Part shown: one piece after another, positions 1 to 8,078 of the stretch
Numbering within the stretch: position 1 is the first letter of the stretch
Layout: each line of letters starts with the position of its first letter
DNA from: Hymenobacter psychrotolerans DSM 18569
GTDB lineage: Bacteria > Bacteroidota > Bacteroidia > Cytophagales > Hymenobacteraceae
DNA: 64,000 nucleotides
Reading direction: 5' to 3'
NCBI RefSeq assembly: GCF_900142395.1
Contig: NZ_FRAS01000003.1
Location: 62,001-126,000 of the forward strand
Notes under the pieces: generated by a model
Told to the model about the DNA's origin: nothing
What the model saw: only the letters and a program-made list of their open reading frames with translations
Databases searched by the model: none
Program-made: the position numbers and the translations under genes

Positions 1-169
1 ACTGCTTACTGAAGCCGCTGAGCGAGGTTTCGACTTCGAAATAGTGCGTCTGCGGAGCCGGCATAGCCAGCGTGTAGCGCAGCACCGGAGCCGCCAGCGC
101 CGCGCTGAACTGGCTCAGCAGCAGCACCAGCACCGCCGCCACAAGCAGGCGGGTACGGGAATGGGTCAT
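1..169 (-). CDS. N-terminal fragment of a secreted protein, probably an M61-family (glycyl aminopeptidase-like) peptidase
   Basis: The gene starts with ATG at 169 and runs off the left edge, so only about 56 residues are visible. It begins MTHSRTRLLVAAVLVLLLS, a signal peptide with a small-residue cleavage region (SAALA), followed by LRYTLAMPAPQTHYFEVE. That tyrosine-proline-histidine pattern with a beta-strand resembles the N-terminal domain of M61 peptidases, which bind substrate through this domain before a thermolysin-like catalytic domain. The catalytic HEXXH lies outside the window, so the assignment rests on the N-terminal pattern only. The gene is divergent from the NlpC/P60 gene, with a 235-base gap that shows no clear promoter. 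Confidence 0.5.
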   Translation of the reverse strand, partial: MTHSRTRLLVAAVLVLLLSQFSAALAAPVLRYTLAMPAPQTHYFEVETSLSGFSKQ

Positions 170-404
170 GAAAAGGGAATTAGGTGAGAAGAGAGAAGCC
201 TGCCGGTTGCCACCGAAGTGCCGCCTTGCAGGCCAGGGCAAAGAACGGGTAAAAACCAGCAGGGCTGCAAGCCGGCCGGCAAAGTCGCGCGGGCTGTTCC
301 CTGGTTTCCGGCGGGCCCCACCACCTGCTGGCAGGCCGGAACCCGGGCCGTAGCTCCGCCGTTAGGGAGGCAACAGCCCGCCGCTTTCCGGGTTGCCTCC
401 TTCT

Positions 405-956
405 ATGCGCTTTGTCTGGATAGCCTTTATTGCCTTGGCCGCCTTATTACTAGGCGTGTTCTTGTGGCCGAGCCGCCCGGCAGAGCGCGCCGTCTCTACC
501 GCGGAGGAGCCGCTGCCGGTGCAGCGCACGGCCTGGGTTACCAGCACCCGCCCTACTCCCCGCGCCGATAGTGTGGTCACCTTTGCGATGCGGCAGCTGG
601 GCACCAACTACTGCTACGCCGGCAACACCCCCGCCACCGGCTTCGACTGCTCCGGTTTCGTGCAGTACGTGTTCAGCAACTTCAACCTGCCGGTGCCGCA
701 CTCTACGGCTCTGCTTATTAGCGTGGGCCGCCCCATAGCGCGCGAGCAGGCCCGCCGCGGCGATATTGTAGTATTCACGGGTACGGCCGCTACCTCTACC
801 ACGCCTGGCCACGCCGGCATCGTCATTTCCGGGCCGGGTGAGCCGCTGCGTTTTATCCACTCTTCTTCAGCTCGCCGCGAATCCGGCGTGAAAATCAGCC
901 AGGTAGAAGGCACCGACTATGCGCGGCGCTTCATGCAGGTGCGCCGGGTGCTGTAG
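405..956 (+). CDS. NlpC/P60-family cell-wall hydrolase
   Basis: This 183-residue protein has an N-terminal membrane segment or signal (residues 2-20) and one NlpC/P60 domain. The catalytic triad is visible: Cys82 in FDCSGF, His136 in GHAGIVI and His152 in FIHSSS. The family cleaves D-gamma-glutamyl-meso-diaminopimelate or related peptide bonds in peptidoglycan, so the protein should act in the periplasm. The ATG at 405 is preferred over an in-frame TTG four codons upstream. The gene stands alone. The stop codon TAG is followed at once by an 8-bp-periodic repeat that forms a hairpin with a downstream arm and may end transcription. Confidence 0.85.
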   Translation: MRFVWIAFIALAALLLGVFLWPSRPAERAVSTAEEPLPVQRTAWVTSTRPTPRADSVVTFAMRQLGTNYCYAGNTPATGFDCSGFVQYVFSNFNLPVPHSTALLISVGRPIAREQARRGDIVVFTGTAATSTTPGHAGIVISGPGEPLRFIHSSSARRESGVKISQVEGTDYARRFMQVRRVL

Positions 957-1022
957 AGAGTAACTGAGTAGCGGAGTAACGGAGTAATTGTGCTGTATTT
1001 CAGAACGATTACTCCGCTACTC
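957..1022. repeat. 8-bp-periodic GAGTA hairpin repeat, copy 1
   Basis: Directly after the NlpC/P60 stop codon come tandem octamers GAGTAACT, GAGTAGCG, GAGTAACG and GAGTAATT. An inverted arm follows, and 966-979 pairs perfectly with 1009-1022 (14 bp). The same octamers recur at 28265-28360 and 28801-28829, and a relative built on GTGGAGTA occurs at 36743-36809. The element lies between convergent transcripts if the locus at 1023-1310 is expressed from the minus strand. Confidence 0.75.
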
Positions 1023-1091
1023 TATAAAAGAGCGATGCCCGGCCGCCTATGCAGATCCTCCTGAATGAGGCTGCTGGGCGGGCCGGGCATC
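1023..1091 (-). terminator. Long hairpin, candidate minus-strand terminator
   Basis: GATGCCCGGCC-type arms at 1034-1047 and 1077-1091 pair with one bulge, and an inner stem (GCAG, CCTC against GAGG, CTGC) extends the structure. On the minus strand it is followed by GCTCTTTT, as expected for an intrinsic terminator of the transcript carrying the short ORF at 1216-1287. It could instead be the 3' domain of a structured RNA. Confidence 0.5.
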
Positions 1092-1215
1092 TAATCCTTC
1101 AAATCTTACCAAGCGACGAGTCTGGGGTGCAGACCCGGCATCTCCTTATCAGGTAAGACCTTGCCGTAATGCGGGAATTGCTCAAATGGAAGCGGATTCC
1201 GCGCGAAACCTTTTG

Positions 1216-1287
1216 TTAAGCGCGTCCGGCGGTGAAGCGGACTACATTCGACAGGCTTGGCAGGATTTGTTTGGGACTACTAGACAT
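1216..1287 (-). CDS. Possible 23-residue peptide with an unusually strong Shine-Dalgarno sequence
   Basis: On the minus strand, AAAGAAAGGAGGTACAAA lies immediately before ATG at 1287 and opens a 23-codon frame, MSSSPKQILPSLSNVVRF followed by TAGRA, ending in TAA. I do not recognise the peptide. No other gene in this window has so complete a match to the anti-Shine-Dalgarno sequence, and Bacteroidota rarely use one. It could be a leader peptide, a regulatory decoy, or part of a non-coding RNA that ends at the hairpin at 1034-1091. Expression is unproven. Confidence 0.35.
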   Translation of the reverse strand: MSSSPKQILPSLSNVVRFTAGRA

Positions 1288-1288
1288 T

Positions 1289-1304
1289 TTGTACCTCCTT
1301 TCTT
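1289..1304 (-). promoter_or_regulatory. Extended Shine-Dalgarno sequence before the 23-codon ORF
   Basis: The minus strand reads AAAGAAAGGAGGTACA, giving eight or more bases of complementarity to the CCUCCUUUC region at the 16S rRNA 3' end. Spacing to the ATG at 1287 is a few bases. It decides the start of the short ORF and is exceptional in this window. Confidence 0.55.
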
Positions 1305-1556
1305 TACGTTCGACATAACCCCGGCCGCGTCTCCCAATACCTTAGGGCTGCTTGGGCGGGGCTGTAGCACTCACTACGGTTGGTAAAGTTAAAAGCCTGC
1401 GGGATGGTTCAAAATAAAAACCGCTTTTTTTAGCCCCTAGCCCCATATTAGCAGCCACCACACTGACCATCAGCCGGTTTGTTTTTTCATTCATTTCAGG
1501 CTGGCGCGCTTGGCCTCAAACTTGCACATCGCCGGCCAGCGGGCCATTGGTTGAGG

Positions 1557-1590
1557 TTTGCTGACATTCAGGAGTTTTCTCCTATCTTTT
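1557..1590 (+). promoter_or_regulatory. Candidate Bacteroidota promoter for the first DUF2147 gene
   Basis: TTTG at 1557-1560 is followed after 22 bases by TATCTTTT at 1583, seven of eight matches to the TAnnTTTG -7 box. The ATG is at 1622, about 30 bases further on, which suits a short leader. Confidence 0.45.
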
Positions 1591-1621
1591 CCCACCAATC
1601 TTTTACCTCTCTCTTCACACC

Positions 1622-2062
1622 ATGAAAAAATTCCTGTTCCTCTCCCTCACCTTCCTGCTGGGTATCGTGGGCCTGGCCTCGGCTCAGACTCTCTCTCCGC
1701 TGGGCATCTGGCAGAACGAAGAAAAGAAGGCCACCTTCGAGATTTATAAGTGCGGCAACAAGCTGTGCGGCAAAATCGTGACGCTGGCCGTGCCCAACGA
1801 CCCGGCCACCGGCAAGCCCAAAACCGACTCGCAAAACCCCGACCCCAAGCTGCGCACCCGCCCGCGCCTGGGCCTGGTGTTCATGCAGGGCTTTGAGTAC
1901 GACGACGCCAACAAGTGGGACGACGGCAAGATCTACGACCCGGAAAGCGGCAAAACCTACTCGTGCTACATGAAGATGATCAATGCCAATACCATGGAAG
2001 TGAAAGGCTACATCGGCTTCTCCATGATTGGCAAATCGCAGACCTGGACCCGGGTTAAATAA
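1622..2062 (+). CDS. Secreted DUF2147-family protein (copy 1)
   Basis: This 146-residue protein has a signal peptide, MKKFLFLSLTFLLGIVGLAS ending AQ, and a DUF2147 domain recognisable from PLGIWQNEE, the paired cysteines in YKCGNKLCGKI, YDPESGKTYSCYMK and the C-terminal VKGYIGFSMIG. Secreted DUF2147 proteins are small beta-rich periplasmic proteins of unknown role. It is followed by a terminator at 2092-2126 and then by a paralogue at 2196, so this is a tandem duplication with separate transcription units. Copy 1 has more lysine than copy 2. Confidence 0.85.
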   Translation: MKKFLFLSLTFLLGIVGLASAQTLSPLGIWQNEEKKATFEIYKCGNKLCGKIVTLAVPNDPATGKPKTDSQNPDPKLRTRPRLGLVFMQGFEYDDANKWDDGKIYDPESGKTYSCYMKMINANTMEVKGYIGFSMIGKSQTWTRVK

Positions 2063-2091
2063 GCTTGATTCGCTTTTCAGGCGTATACTTG

Positions 2092-2126
2092 GCGACGCTT
2101 CCGCAACCGCGGGGGCGTCGCTTTTT
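2092..2126 (+). terminator. Intrinsic terminator after DUF2147 copy 1
   Basis: GCGACGC pairs with GCGTCGC across a GC-rich loop and is followed by TTTTT. Confidence 0.75.
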
Positions 2127-2195
2127 GTTATCTTCCCTCTATTGCGGCCGGCTTGCGGCCCATCGTTGCCCCAGACTGAATAGCTACCCTTCGCT

Positions 2196-2633
2196 TTGAA
2201 ATACCTGCTACTGCCTTTGTTGCTGTGCCTACAGGCCCTGGTGCCGGCTTCGGCGCAAACTCCACTACCACTGGGCATCTGGGCCGATGATACCGGCGAC
2301 ACGCATATTGAGCTCTACCGCTGCGGCGAGCAGCTGTGCGGGCGGCTGGTGTGGCTGCGCACGCCCGCCGATGCCAACGGCAAACCCCTCCTCGACGAGC
2401 ACCACCCCGACCCGGCCAAACGCAGCCAGCCGCTGCAAAACCTGACCGTGCTCCAGAATCTGCGCTACAACCCGCAAAACGACCGGTGGGAAGACGGCTC
2501 GCTCTACGACCCGGAAAATGGCCGCACGTATTCCTGCTATGTGGCCGCCGCCGGCAAAGACAAGCTGGAGGTGAAGGGCTACATCGGGTTTTCTCTCATT
2601 GGCCGCTCTCACTACTGGAGCCGGGTAAAGTAG
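2196..2633 (+). CDS. Secreted DUF2147-family protein (copy 2)
   Basis: A TTG start at 2196 gives 145 residues with signal peptide MKYLLLPLLLCLQALVPASA. The mature part aligns along its length with the upstream paralogue: PLGIWADD, YRCGEQLCGRLVWL, YDPENGRTYSCYV and VKGYIGFSLIGRSHYWSRVK. The conserved cysteine pair CGEQLC matches CGNKLC of copy 1, so a disulfide is plausible. No ATG precedes the signal peptide in frame, which makes the TTG the best start. Function is unknown beyond the family. Confidence 0.82.
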   Translation: MKYLLLPLLLCLQALVPASAQTPLPLGIWADDTGDTHIELYRCGEQLCGRLVWLRTPADANGKPLLDEHHPDPAKRSQPLQNLTVLQNLRYNPQNDRWEDGSLYDPENGRTYSCYVAAAGKDKLEVKGYIGFSLIGRSHYWSRVK

Positions 2634-2659
2634 AAACCGGCACACTTTTTTCTTTTTGA

Positions 2660-2690
2660 GGCAAGCCTTTCGCGGGGCTTGCCTTTTGTT
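2660..2690 (+). terminator. Intrinsic terminator after DUF2147 copy 2
   Basis: GGCAAGCC pairs with GGCTTGCC across TTTCGCGG and is followed by a T-rich tract. Confidence 0.75.
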
Positions 2691-2788
2691 TTTTCCCGGC
2701 TTACACCCGGGCCGGCGGCAGCGGTTTAGCCTGTGGCGCTAAACCATTTGCCGTAGGCAGTGTTCTCTCCCCATACAGACTTTCCACC

Positions 2789-3421
2789 TTGCTATCCTTT
2801 TTGAAACGGTTTCTTTCTTCCCACTCTCCCTCCCAGGCGGCAGAATGGCAGCCTCTGCGGCGTACGGCGGCGGAGGAGCAGGCGCATGCGCGCTGGGTTG
2901 AGCAACAGGTATATCTAAACTGGGCCGGGCCTTACTTCAAGGCCTATCATTTCTCCAAGGCCGGCATTCAGGGCCAGGGACTACGGGCGCAGCTGCTCGA
3001 TGAGCCCGGCCGCCGGGGCGTGGTCATGCTGTACGACCCCAGCATCGGGCCCGGCAACTTCCGGCACTTCTTCGATTTGCTGCGCGACCGGGTGCTGGCG
3101 CTGGGTTACAACCTCTCCACCTCCGACCAGCGCACGCTCCACCACGAGCAATACACGGAAACCATTGACAAGCACCTGCTTAAGCCTCGGCCCAACGACT
3201 GCACGGCAACCGGCCGCTGCAACCAGCGCTACGGCAACGTGGTGCTGGACCTGGTGCGGGTGAATGGGCAGCCGGGCTTTATCCGCTTCTTCAGCAACCC
3301 CTACCACGACGCCATCTTTACGCCGCCCCATTCTTTCGAGGAATTGCTGGCCGCAGTCCTGGACCTGCCCCCCGCCCCCGCCCACGTGCAGGCCCTCATT
3401 CCGCGCTACGCCAAAGGCTGA
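2789..3421 (+). CDS. Conserved hypothetical cytoplasmic protein
   Basis: This 210-residue protein begins at a TTG at 2789 (MLSFLKRFLSSHSPSQ). It has no signal peptide and no family that I recognise. Visible features are an alpha/beta composition, several aromatic-rich stretches (YLNWAGPYFKAYHFSKAG, NFRHFFDLLRDRVLALGYNL) and a C-terminal segment, FIRFFSNPYHDAIF, that looks structured. The gene is monocistronic and ends just before a strong bidirectional terminator shared with the convergent M1 peptidase gene. Its codon use matches its neighbours, so it is likely a native lineage gene. Confidence 0.7.
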   Translation: MLSFLKRFLSSHSPSQAAEWQPLRRTAAEEQAHARWVEQQVYLNWAGPYFKAYHFSKAGIQGQGLRAQLLDEPGRRGVVMLYDPSIGPGNFRHFFDLLRDRVLALGYNLSTSDQRTLHHEQYTETIDKHLLKPRPNDCTATGRCNQRYGNVVLDLVRVNGQPGFIRFFSNPYHDAIFTPPHSFEELLAAVLDLPPAPAHVQALIPRYAKG

Positions 3422-3454
3422 TTGTACCCTTAGCCTCGTTACCATTATCATGCA

Positions 3455-3497
3455 GCAAAAAGCCCCTGACGACTGGTATCGTCAGGGGCTTTTTGCT
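3455..3497. terminator. Bidirectional terminator between convergent genes
   Basis: AGCAAAAAGCCCCTGACGA pairs with its complement TCGTCAGGGGCTTTTTGCT around a short loop, with A and T runs on both sides. It serves the gene ending at 3421 and the M1 peptidase gene ending at 3523. Confidence 0.85.
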
Positions 3498-3522
3498 GGA
3501 GGGCGCTTAACGAAAAGCCTGC

Positions 3523-5574
3523 CTATTCCCGTACGAAGCGGGCCAAGGACACCGCGCCGCTGGCAGAGGTCAGGCGCAGATGATAGAGGCCGGCGGCCAG
3601 GCCGCGCGTGTCAAGCTGCGCACGCAGCGGCTCCACGGCCTGGCGCAGCAGCACCCGGCCGGTGGCATCCGTTACTTCGGCCGTAGCGCGGGAGGTAAGG
3701 TCCTGGAGGCGCAGCGTTTCGCGGCACGGGTTCGGGTACACGGTGAGGCGGGACGCACGGGCCGCAGCCTCCGTGCCCAGAATCAGCAGGTTGTCGCGCA
3801 CTATGGTGCCGGTGCCCTTGAGCAGCCAGTTGTCGACATCCACATCCACGAAGGCTACCGTCTTGCTCACCGGCACCACAAACGACGACACAGGCTGCCC
3901 CTGCCGCAGCCGTACTACCTGCGTGGTGCCATCCGTAAATTCGAGGGTATAGCTCACGTCCGTATCGAAAAACGGCGTGACGGATGGCATGGATACGGTT
4001 TCGGTGGTGCGGAGGTAGAAGTTCTGCCCTACCTGGTTCCAGCGCACGTTGAACGTAGGATAGCCCTGGCCACGGTACCACTGGTCGAAGAAATACTGCA
4101 GGGAACGGCCGGCTTCCGCCTCAAAAACCGCCTGCAGGTCGCGGGTACGGGCCGTGCGGCCGCTGTAGGTGCTCTGGTAGGTGCGCAGGGCCCGGAAGAA
4201 TTTGGTATCGTCGTTGAGCAGGTAGCGCAGCATGTGCACCACTGTCGCGCCCTTCTTGTAGCTCAAGTTATAGTCGAAGATGCGCCCCACGTTGGTGGTA
4301 TCGGGCACGCGCAGGCTGCCGCCGGGTGCGGGCACCCACTGGCCCGAAACGTAGCGGTTTTTGGCATAGAACTGCGCATCATCGAGCCACTGAATAGCAT
4401 CGGAGGGCGTGGCGAAGCGCGTGAGGGCCAGATACTCGCCGTAGGAGGCAAAGCTCTCATTCAGCCAGATATCTTCCCACGAGGCGCAGGTTACATTGTC
4501 GCCGAACCACTGGTGAAACAGCTCGTGCGCCGTGAGCGTGAAATTGAAGCCGTCCTGCGTGGTCATGGTCTGGTGCTCCATGCCGCCCCCAATGGGAGCC
4601 ATGCTGTGGCCGTATTTCTCGCTGGCAAACGGATAAAGCCCCACCAGACTGGAGAAGTGCTCAATAAAGCCGGGCGTCCGGTCTATTTCGGTTTGAAAGA
4701 AGTTCAGCGCCGTCTGGTTGTAGACGTAGTTGACGATAGGAATGCGGGGCCCGCCGACTGGGTTGGCGTAGTTGACATACTCCACATACGGTGCCACGGC
4801 CACCGACACTAAGTAGTAGTCGATGGGTTTGGCGCGGTGCTTCCACTCGTAGCGGCTCTTGCCGCCGGCCAGAGGCGTCACGCGCTCCAGCACGCCGTTC
4901 GAGCCCACTTTGTTGGTGCTGGTGGTAGTCACCCACACATCCAGTGAGTCGGCTTTGTCGGTGAGCACCTGCTTGCAGGGCCACCACTCATGCGCCGAAA
5001 ACGGCTCGGACAGGCTCCAGGTGACGTTGTAGGGGTAGCTGACGCCATTGATGCGCACCGACGACTGGGTGTTCAGGGCATTGCCGATGGCGGCCGTGTT
5101 GCCGTTGGGCGCCGTGCCACGGTAGTACACTACCGTGCTGAACTGCGTGCTGGCCGGCACGCTTTGCGGGAGCGCCGCCGTCACATCGGAGCCGGCCCGG
5201 CGCAGGCCCGGCGAGCGGCGCCCGTTCACTACCACTGAGTCGATGGTGAAGGTCTGGTACAGCTCAAACGCCACCGAGTCGAGCGGCTGGACCAGGCTGC
5301 TGGCTACCATGCGCACATTGCCCCGCACGTTGCGCGAGTTGTTTTCGAGGGCAATATCGAGCTTGTAGTACTTCACATCGTAGCGGTCCATTTTCTGGCG
5401 GTGCCGCACCGTGGTGGCGGGGCCGCGCTGGCCGGTCTGGGTGTGAGCGCGCACGCAGCTGGCGGCCCCGTCGTGCGGGAGGCTGAGCGGCGCCGGGCGC
5501 GTGGCAGGTACCTGAGCCTGCAGCCCGGAAGATGCCAGCAGCAAGCCCGCCAGCAGGGAGTAGAAATGTTGCAT
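3523..5574 (-). CDS. Secreted M1-family aminopeptidase with T9SS sorting domain
   Basis: This 683-residue zinc metallopeptidase is exported through the Sec and type IX systems. The ATG at 5574 gives a signal peptide (MQHFYSLLAGLLLASSGLQA). It is preferred over a frame extending 26 codons upstream, which lacks a signal. An N-terminal M1 beta domain precedes the exopeptidase motif GGGMEH (about 329-334) and the zinc site HELFH (350-354) with Glu373 in LNESFA. The last 75 residues (LTVYPNPCRETLRL to the end) match a type A T9SS domain. It should trim peptides at or outside the outer membrane. It is divergent from the CHU_C protein gene at 5739. Confidence 0.9.
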   Translation of the reverse strand: MQHFYSLLAGLLLASSGLQAQVPATRPAPLSLPHDGAASCVRAHTQTGQRGPATTVRHRQKMDRYDVKYYKLDIALENNSRNVRGNVRMVASSLVQPLDSVAFELYQTFTIDSVVVNGRRSPGLRRAGSDVTAALPQSVPASTQFSTVVYYRGTAPNGNTAAIGNALNTQSSVRINGVSYPYNVTWSLSEPFSAHEWWPCKQVLTDKADSLDVWVTTTSTNKVGSNGVLERVTPLAGGKSRYEWKHRAKPIDYYLVSVAVAPYVEYVNYANPVGGPRIPIVNYVYNQTALNFFQTEIDRTPGFIEHFSSLVGLYPFASEKYGHSMAPIGGGMEHQTMTTQDGFNFTLTAHELFHQWFGDNVTCASWEDIWLNESFASYGEYLALTRFATPSDAIQWLDDAQFYAKNRYVSGQWVPAPGGSLRVPDTTNVGRIFDYNLSYKKGATVVHMLRYLLNDDTKFFRALRTYQSTYSGRTARTRDLQAVFEAEAGRSLQYFFDQWYRGQGYPTFNVRWNQVGQNFYLRTTETVSMPSVTPFFDTDVSYTLEFTDGTTQVVRLRQGQPVSSFVVPVSKTVAFVDVDVDNWLLKGTGTIVRDNLLILGTEAAARASRLTVYPNPCRETLRLQDLTSRATAEVTDATGRVLLRQAVEPLRAQLDTRGLAAGLYHLRLTSASGAVSLARFVRE

Positions 5575-5677
5575 ATAGATGAGAAAAACGGAAAAGGAGA
5601 GCGGAAACGCGGGCAGTAAAAGCTGCTGCACAAGATACGCAGCGCTCTGCACAAACCGTTGTAGAAGCAGAACCGGG

Positions 5678-5702
5678 TTGCCCCGTCCGGGTTGTATATT
5701 TC
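5678..5702 (+). promoter_or_regulatory. Weak candidate promoter for the CHU_C-domain protein
   Basis: TTG at 5678 and TATATTTC at 5695-5702 resemble the TTTG and TAnnTTTG boxes. The spacing of 14 is short and the -7 box has one mismatch, so this is tentative. Confidence 0.25.
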
Positions 5703-5738
5703 GGGAGTAAATCTGACCTGTATTTATCTGCTTGCCTT

Positions 5739-8003
5739 ATGCCCGTTTCTACCCTTCTCCCTACGCGGATACCCGGCCGCTGGGCACCCCTATTCCTCGC
5801 CCTGGCACTGGTGCTGGGCCTCTCATCCGCGGCCCGCGCCACCCACCTCGTAGGCGGCGAAATGGACCTGCAGTACCTGCAGGGCAACAGCTACCAGTTT
5901 ACGCTCAATCTGTATTTTGATGCGGTAAACGGCAACCCCGGCGCCCTCGACAACGACCTAACGGTCAGCATTTTCGAAAAAGGCTCGAACCGCCGCATGC
6001 TGAACCTCTCGCTGCCGCTGACCACCAACACCCTGGTTAATTATACCAATCCGGCCTGCACCCGGGCCGAGCTGGTAACGCGCCGCATTGTGTATGCGGC
6101 GCGGGTAGAGCTGCCGGCCAGCATCTACAGCAATGGCGCCGGCTACTATGCGGCCGTGGAGCGCTGCTGCCGCAACAACGGTATCAACAACATCGTGTCG
6201 CCGGCCGATGCGGGCCAGACGTTCTACCTGGAGTTTCCGCCGGTGGTGCGCAACGGCCTGCCCTTCCGCGACTCTACTCCGCGCATCTTCCCGCCGCTTA
6301 GCGACTATGCCTGCCTGGGTGAGTTGTTTTACTATGACTTCGGGGGCCTGGATTCCGACGGCGACTCGCTAGTGTACGAGCTGGCCACCCCCTTCAACGG
6401 CTACTCCACTACCGGCGTACCGAAACCCACGGAGGCCCGCCCGCAGCCCTACCCGGAAGTCCGCTGGCTGGCTGGCCTGAGCGAGCAGAACCAGATTCCG
6501 GGGGCGCCCACCCTGAGCATCAACTCACTCACGGGCCGGCTGGAAGTGCGCCCGACCGATGTTGGGCTGTTTGTGTTCGGTATTAAATGCTCGGAATTTC
6601 GGGATGGGGTCAAGATTGGCGAAACGCGCCGCGACTTTCAACTCAAAGTGGTGTCGTGCCCGCGCAACACGGCCCCGGTGATGAACGTGCAGCTGCCCGG
6701 CACCAGCCGCAGCTACCTGCCCGGCCGCGACACGCTGCGGCTGCGGCCCGGTTTCAGCCGCTGCATCTCGCTGCGCTTCACCGATGCCGATTCGCCGTCG
6801 CGCCTGTCGTTGTCGGTGCGGCCCGTCAACTTTCCGGCCACGCTGCTGCCGTCCTTCACGCTCACGCAGGGCATGGTGAAGACGCCCGGCGCCCCCGATA
6901 CGCTGGTGTCGCAGCTGTGCTTTCCGGCCTGCTTCGACTCCAAGGGCCAGGTGTACCTGCTGGACGTAATCGTGGCCGACGACGGCTGCAGCCTACCCAA
7001 GCGCGACACCGTGCGGGTGGCTTTCACGGCAATTCCGGACCCAAACTCCCCGCCTACCATCACCACTACCGCCGTGCAGCCGCTACGGGCCCGGGTCGGG
7101 GAACTGATAACGTTTGATGTGACAGGGGCTGACGCTGACAACGACCCGCTCACGCTGACCATGACCGGGGTGGGCTTTACACCGACAGATCAGGGCATCA
7201 CGTTTACGCCGGGCGTCAGCGGCAACCAGATTCGGGGCCGCGTTTCCTGGCGGGTAGACTGCCGGGCGGTAGGCCGGCCGCTGTACGAGCTGGATTTTCT
7301 CGTCAGCTCCACGCTTTGCGCCGAAGCGCAGACAGTCCGCCTGCGCGTACCCATTCAGATAGAGTACAGCAACTCGCCGCCGGTACTGAGCAGCAACCTG
7401 CCGCCGACACCCGCCCCCACCGAACCCCCAATCCGGATCCGGCGGGTAGTGGGCGGAGTATACGAGGCCACCTTCACGGGCACCGATGCCGACAACAACC
7501 CGCTCGTGCTATCTGCCACCGGCAACGGCTTCGAGCTGGCGGCGGCCGGTATGAGCTTCCGGGCGACCAATGGCTCCGGCACAGCTTCTGCGCTGTTCCG
7601 CTGGGAAGCCAACTGCGCCGGGCTCAAGCTGCCCGAAGGGGCGCTGGAAGTAACGTTTCAGCTGCAGGAAACCACCTGCCGGCCGGAGCCCCAGACCCGG
7701 GTCGTGCGCTTCGAGCTGATTAATCCGGATACGCTGGCCTTCACGCCGCCCAACATCTTCACTCCCAACAACGACCCCAACCAGCGCAACGAGTTCTTCA
7801 CCATCCCGAATCTGCCGCCTGATTTCTGCGACTCCCGCTTTGCCGGCATCAAGGTTTTCTCGCGCTGGGGCAACCAGGTATACGAGAGCAAGCTCCGCAA
7901 CTTCCGCTGGAACGGCGGGCAGCAGCCGGCGGGCGTGTATTTCTACCTCATCGAATTCACGGATGGCCGCAAGTACAAAGGCCCCATCACGCTGGAAAGG
8001 TAG
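5739..8003 (+). CDS. Large secreted surface protein with C-terminal CHU_C (T9SS type B) domain
   Basis: This 754-residue protein starts with a signal peptide that ends near SSAARA, followed by THLVGGEMDLQYL, the usual start of a family of large Bacteroidota surface proteins. The middle consists of beta-sandwich, Ig- or cadherin-like modules with repeated TDADNNPL / ADADNDPLTL calcium-binding-like motifs and several cysteines. The last 90 residues (FTPPNIFTPNNDPNQRNEFF, then IKVFSRWGNQVYES and GVYFYLIEFTDGRKYKG) are a gliding-motility-associated CHU_C domain, the type B T9SS signal. A surface adhesin or matrix role is inferred, and the ligand is unknown. Confidence 0.88.
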   Translation: MPVSTLLPTRIPGRWAPLFLALALVLGLSSAARATHLVGGEMDLQYLQGNSYQFTLNLYFDAVNGNPGALDNDLTVSIFEKGSNRRMLNLSLPLTTNTLVNYTNPACTRAELVTRRIVYAARVELPASIYSNGAGYYAAVERCCRNNGINNIVSPADAGQTFYLEFPPVVRNGLPFRDSTPRIFPPLSDYACLGELFYYDFGGLDSDGDSLVYELATPFNGYSTTGVPKPTEARPQPYPEVRWLAGLSEQNQIPGAPTLSINSLTGRLEVRPTDVGLFVFGIKCSEFRDGVKIGETRRDFQLKVVSCPRNTAPVMNVQLPGTSRSYLPGRDTLRLRPGFSRCISLRFTDADSPSRLSLSVRPVNFPATLLPSFTLTQGMVKTPGAPDTLVSQLCFPACFDSKGQVYLLDVIVADDGCSLPKRDTVRVAFTAIPDPNSPPTITTTAVQPLRARVGELITFDVTGADADNDPLTLTMTGVGFTPTDQGITFTPGVSGNQIRGRVSWRVDCRAVGRPLYELDFLVSSTLCAEAQTVRLRVPIQIEYSNSPPVLSSNLPPTPAPTEPPIRIRRVVGGVYEATFTGTDADNNPLVLSATGNGFELAAAGMSFRATNGSGTASALFRWEANCAGLKLPEGALEVTFQLQETTCRPEPQTRVVRFELINPDTLAFTPPNIFTPNNDPNQRNEFFTIPNLPPDFCDSRFAGIKVFSRWGNQVYESKLRNFRWNGGQQPAGVYFYLIEFTDGRKYKGPITLER

Positions 8004-8078
8004 GCCAGCGAAGCCCGCCTCAGTACAGCGCGAGCCGAAAAGCACTACTTTGCCCACTGCTCCAGCCTACCACCAACG

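Larger units (their letters stand above)
1288..1621. other. Intergenic stretch with little recognisable content
   Basis: Apart from the Shine-Dalgarno sequence at its left edge and the promoter at 1557-1590, nothing could be assigned here. A 66-codon plus-strand frame at 1186-1386 crosses the structured region and has no protein-like features. If the minus-strand locus is transcribed, its promoter should lie within about 1310-1450. Confidence 0.4.

Noticed and set aside
1186..1386. 66-codon plus-strand ORF
   Set aside because: It crosses the structured region, contains no protein-like pattern and overlaps the better minus-strand ORF with a Shine-Dalgarno sequence.
1023..1400. tmRNA, RNase P RNA or SRP RNA
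   Set aside because: The size and hairpins suggested a classical RNA, but I found no tRNA-like ends with CCA, no tag frame ending in Ala-Ala, no RNase P core and no SRP GGAA-type loop motif.
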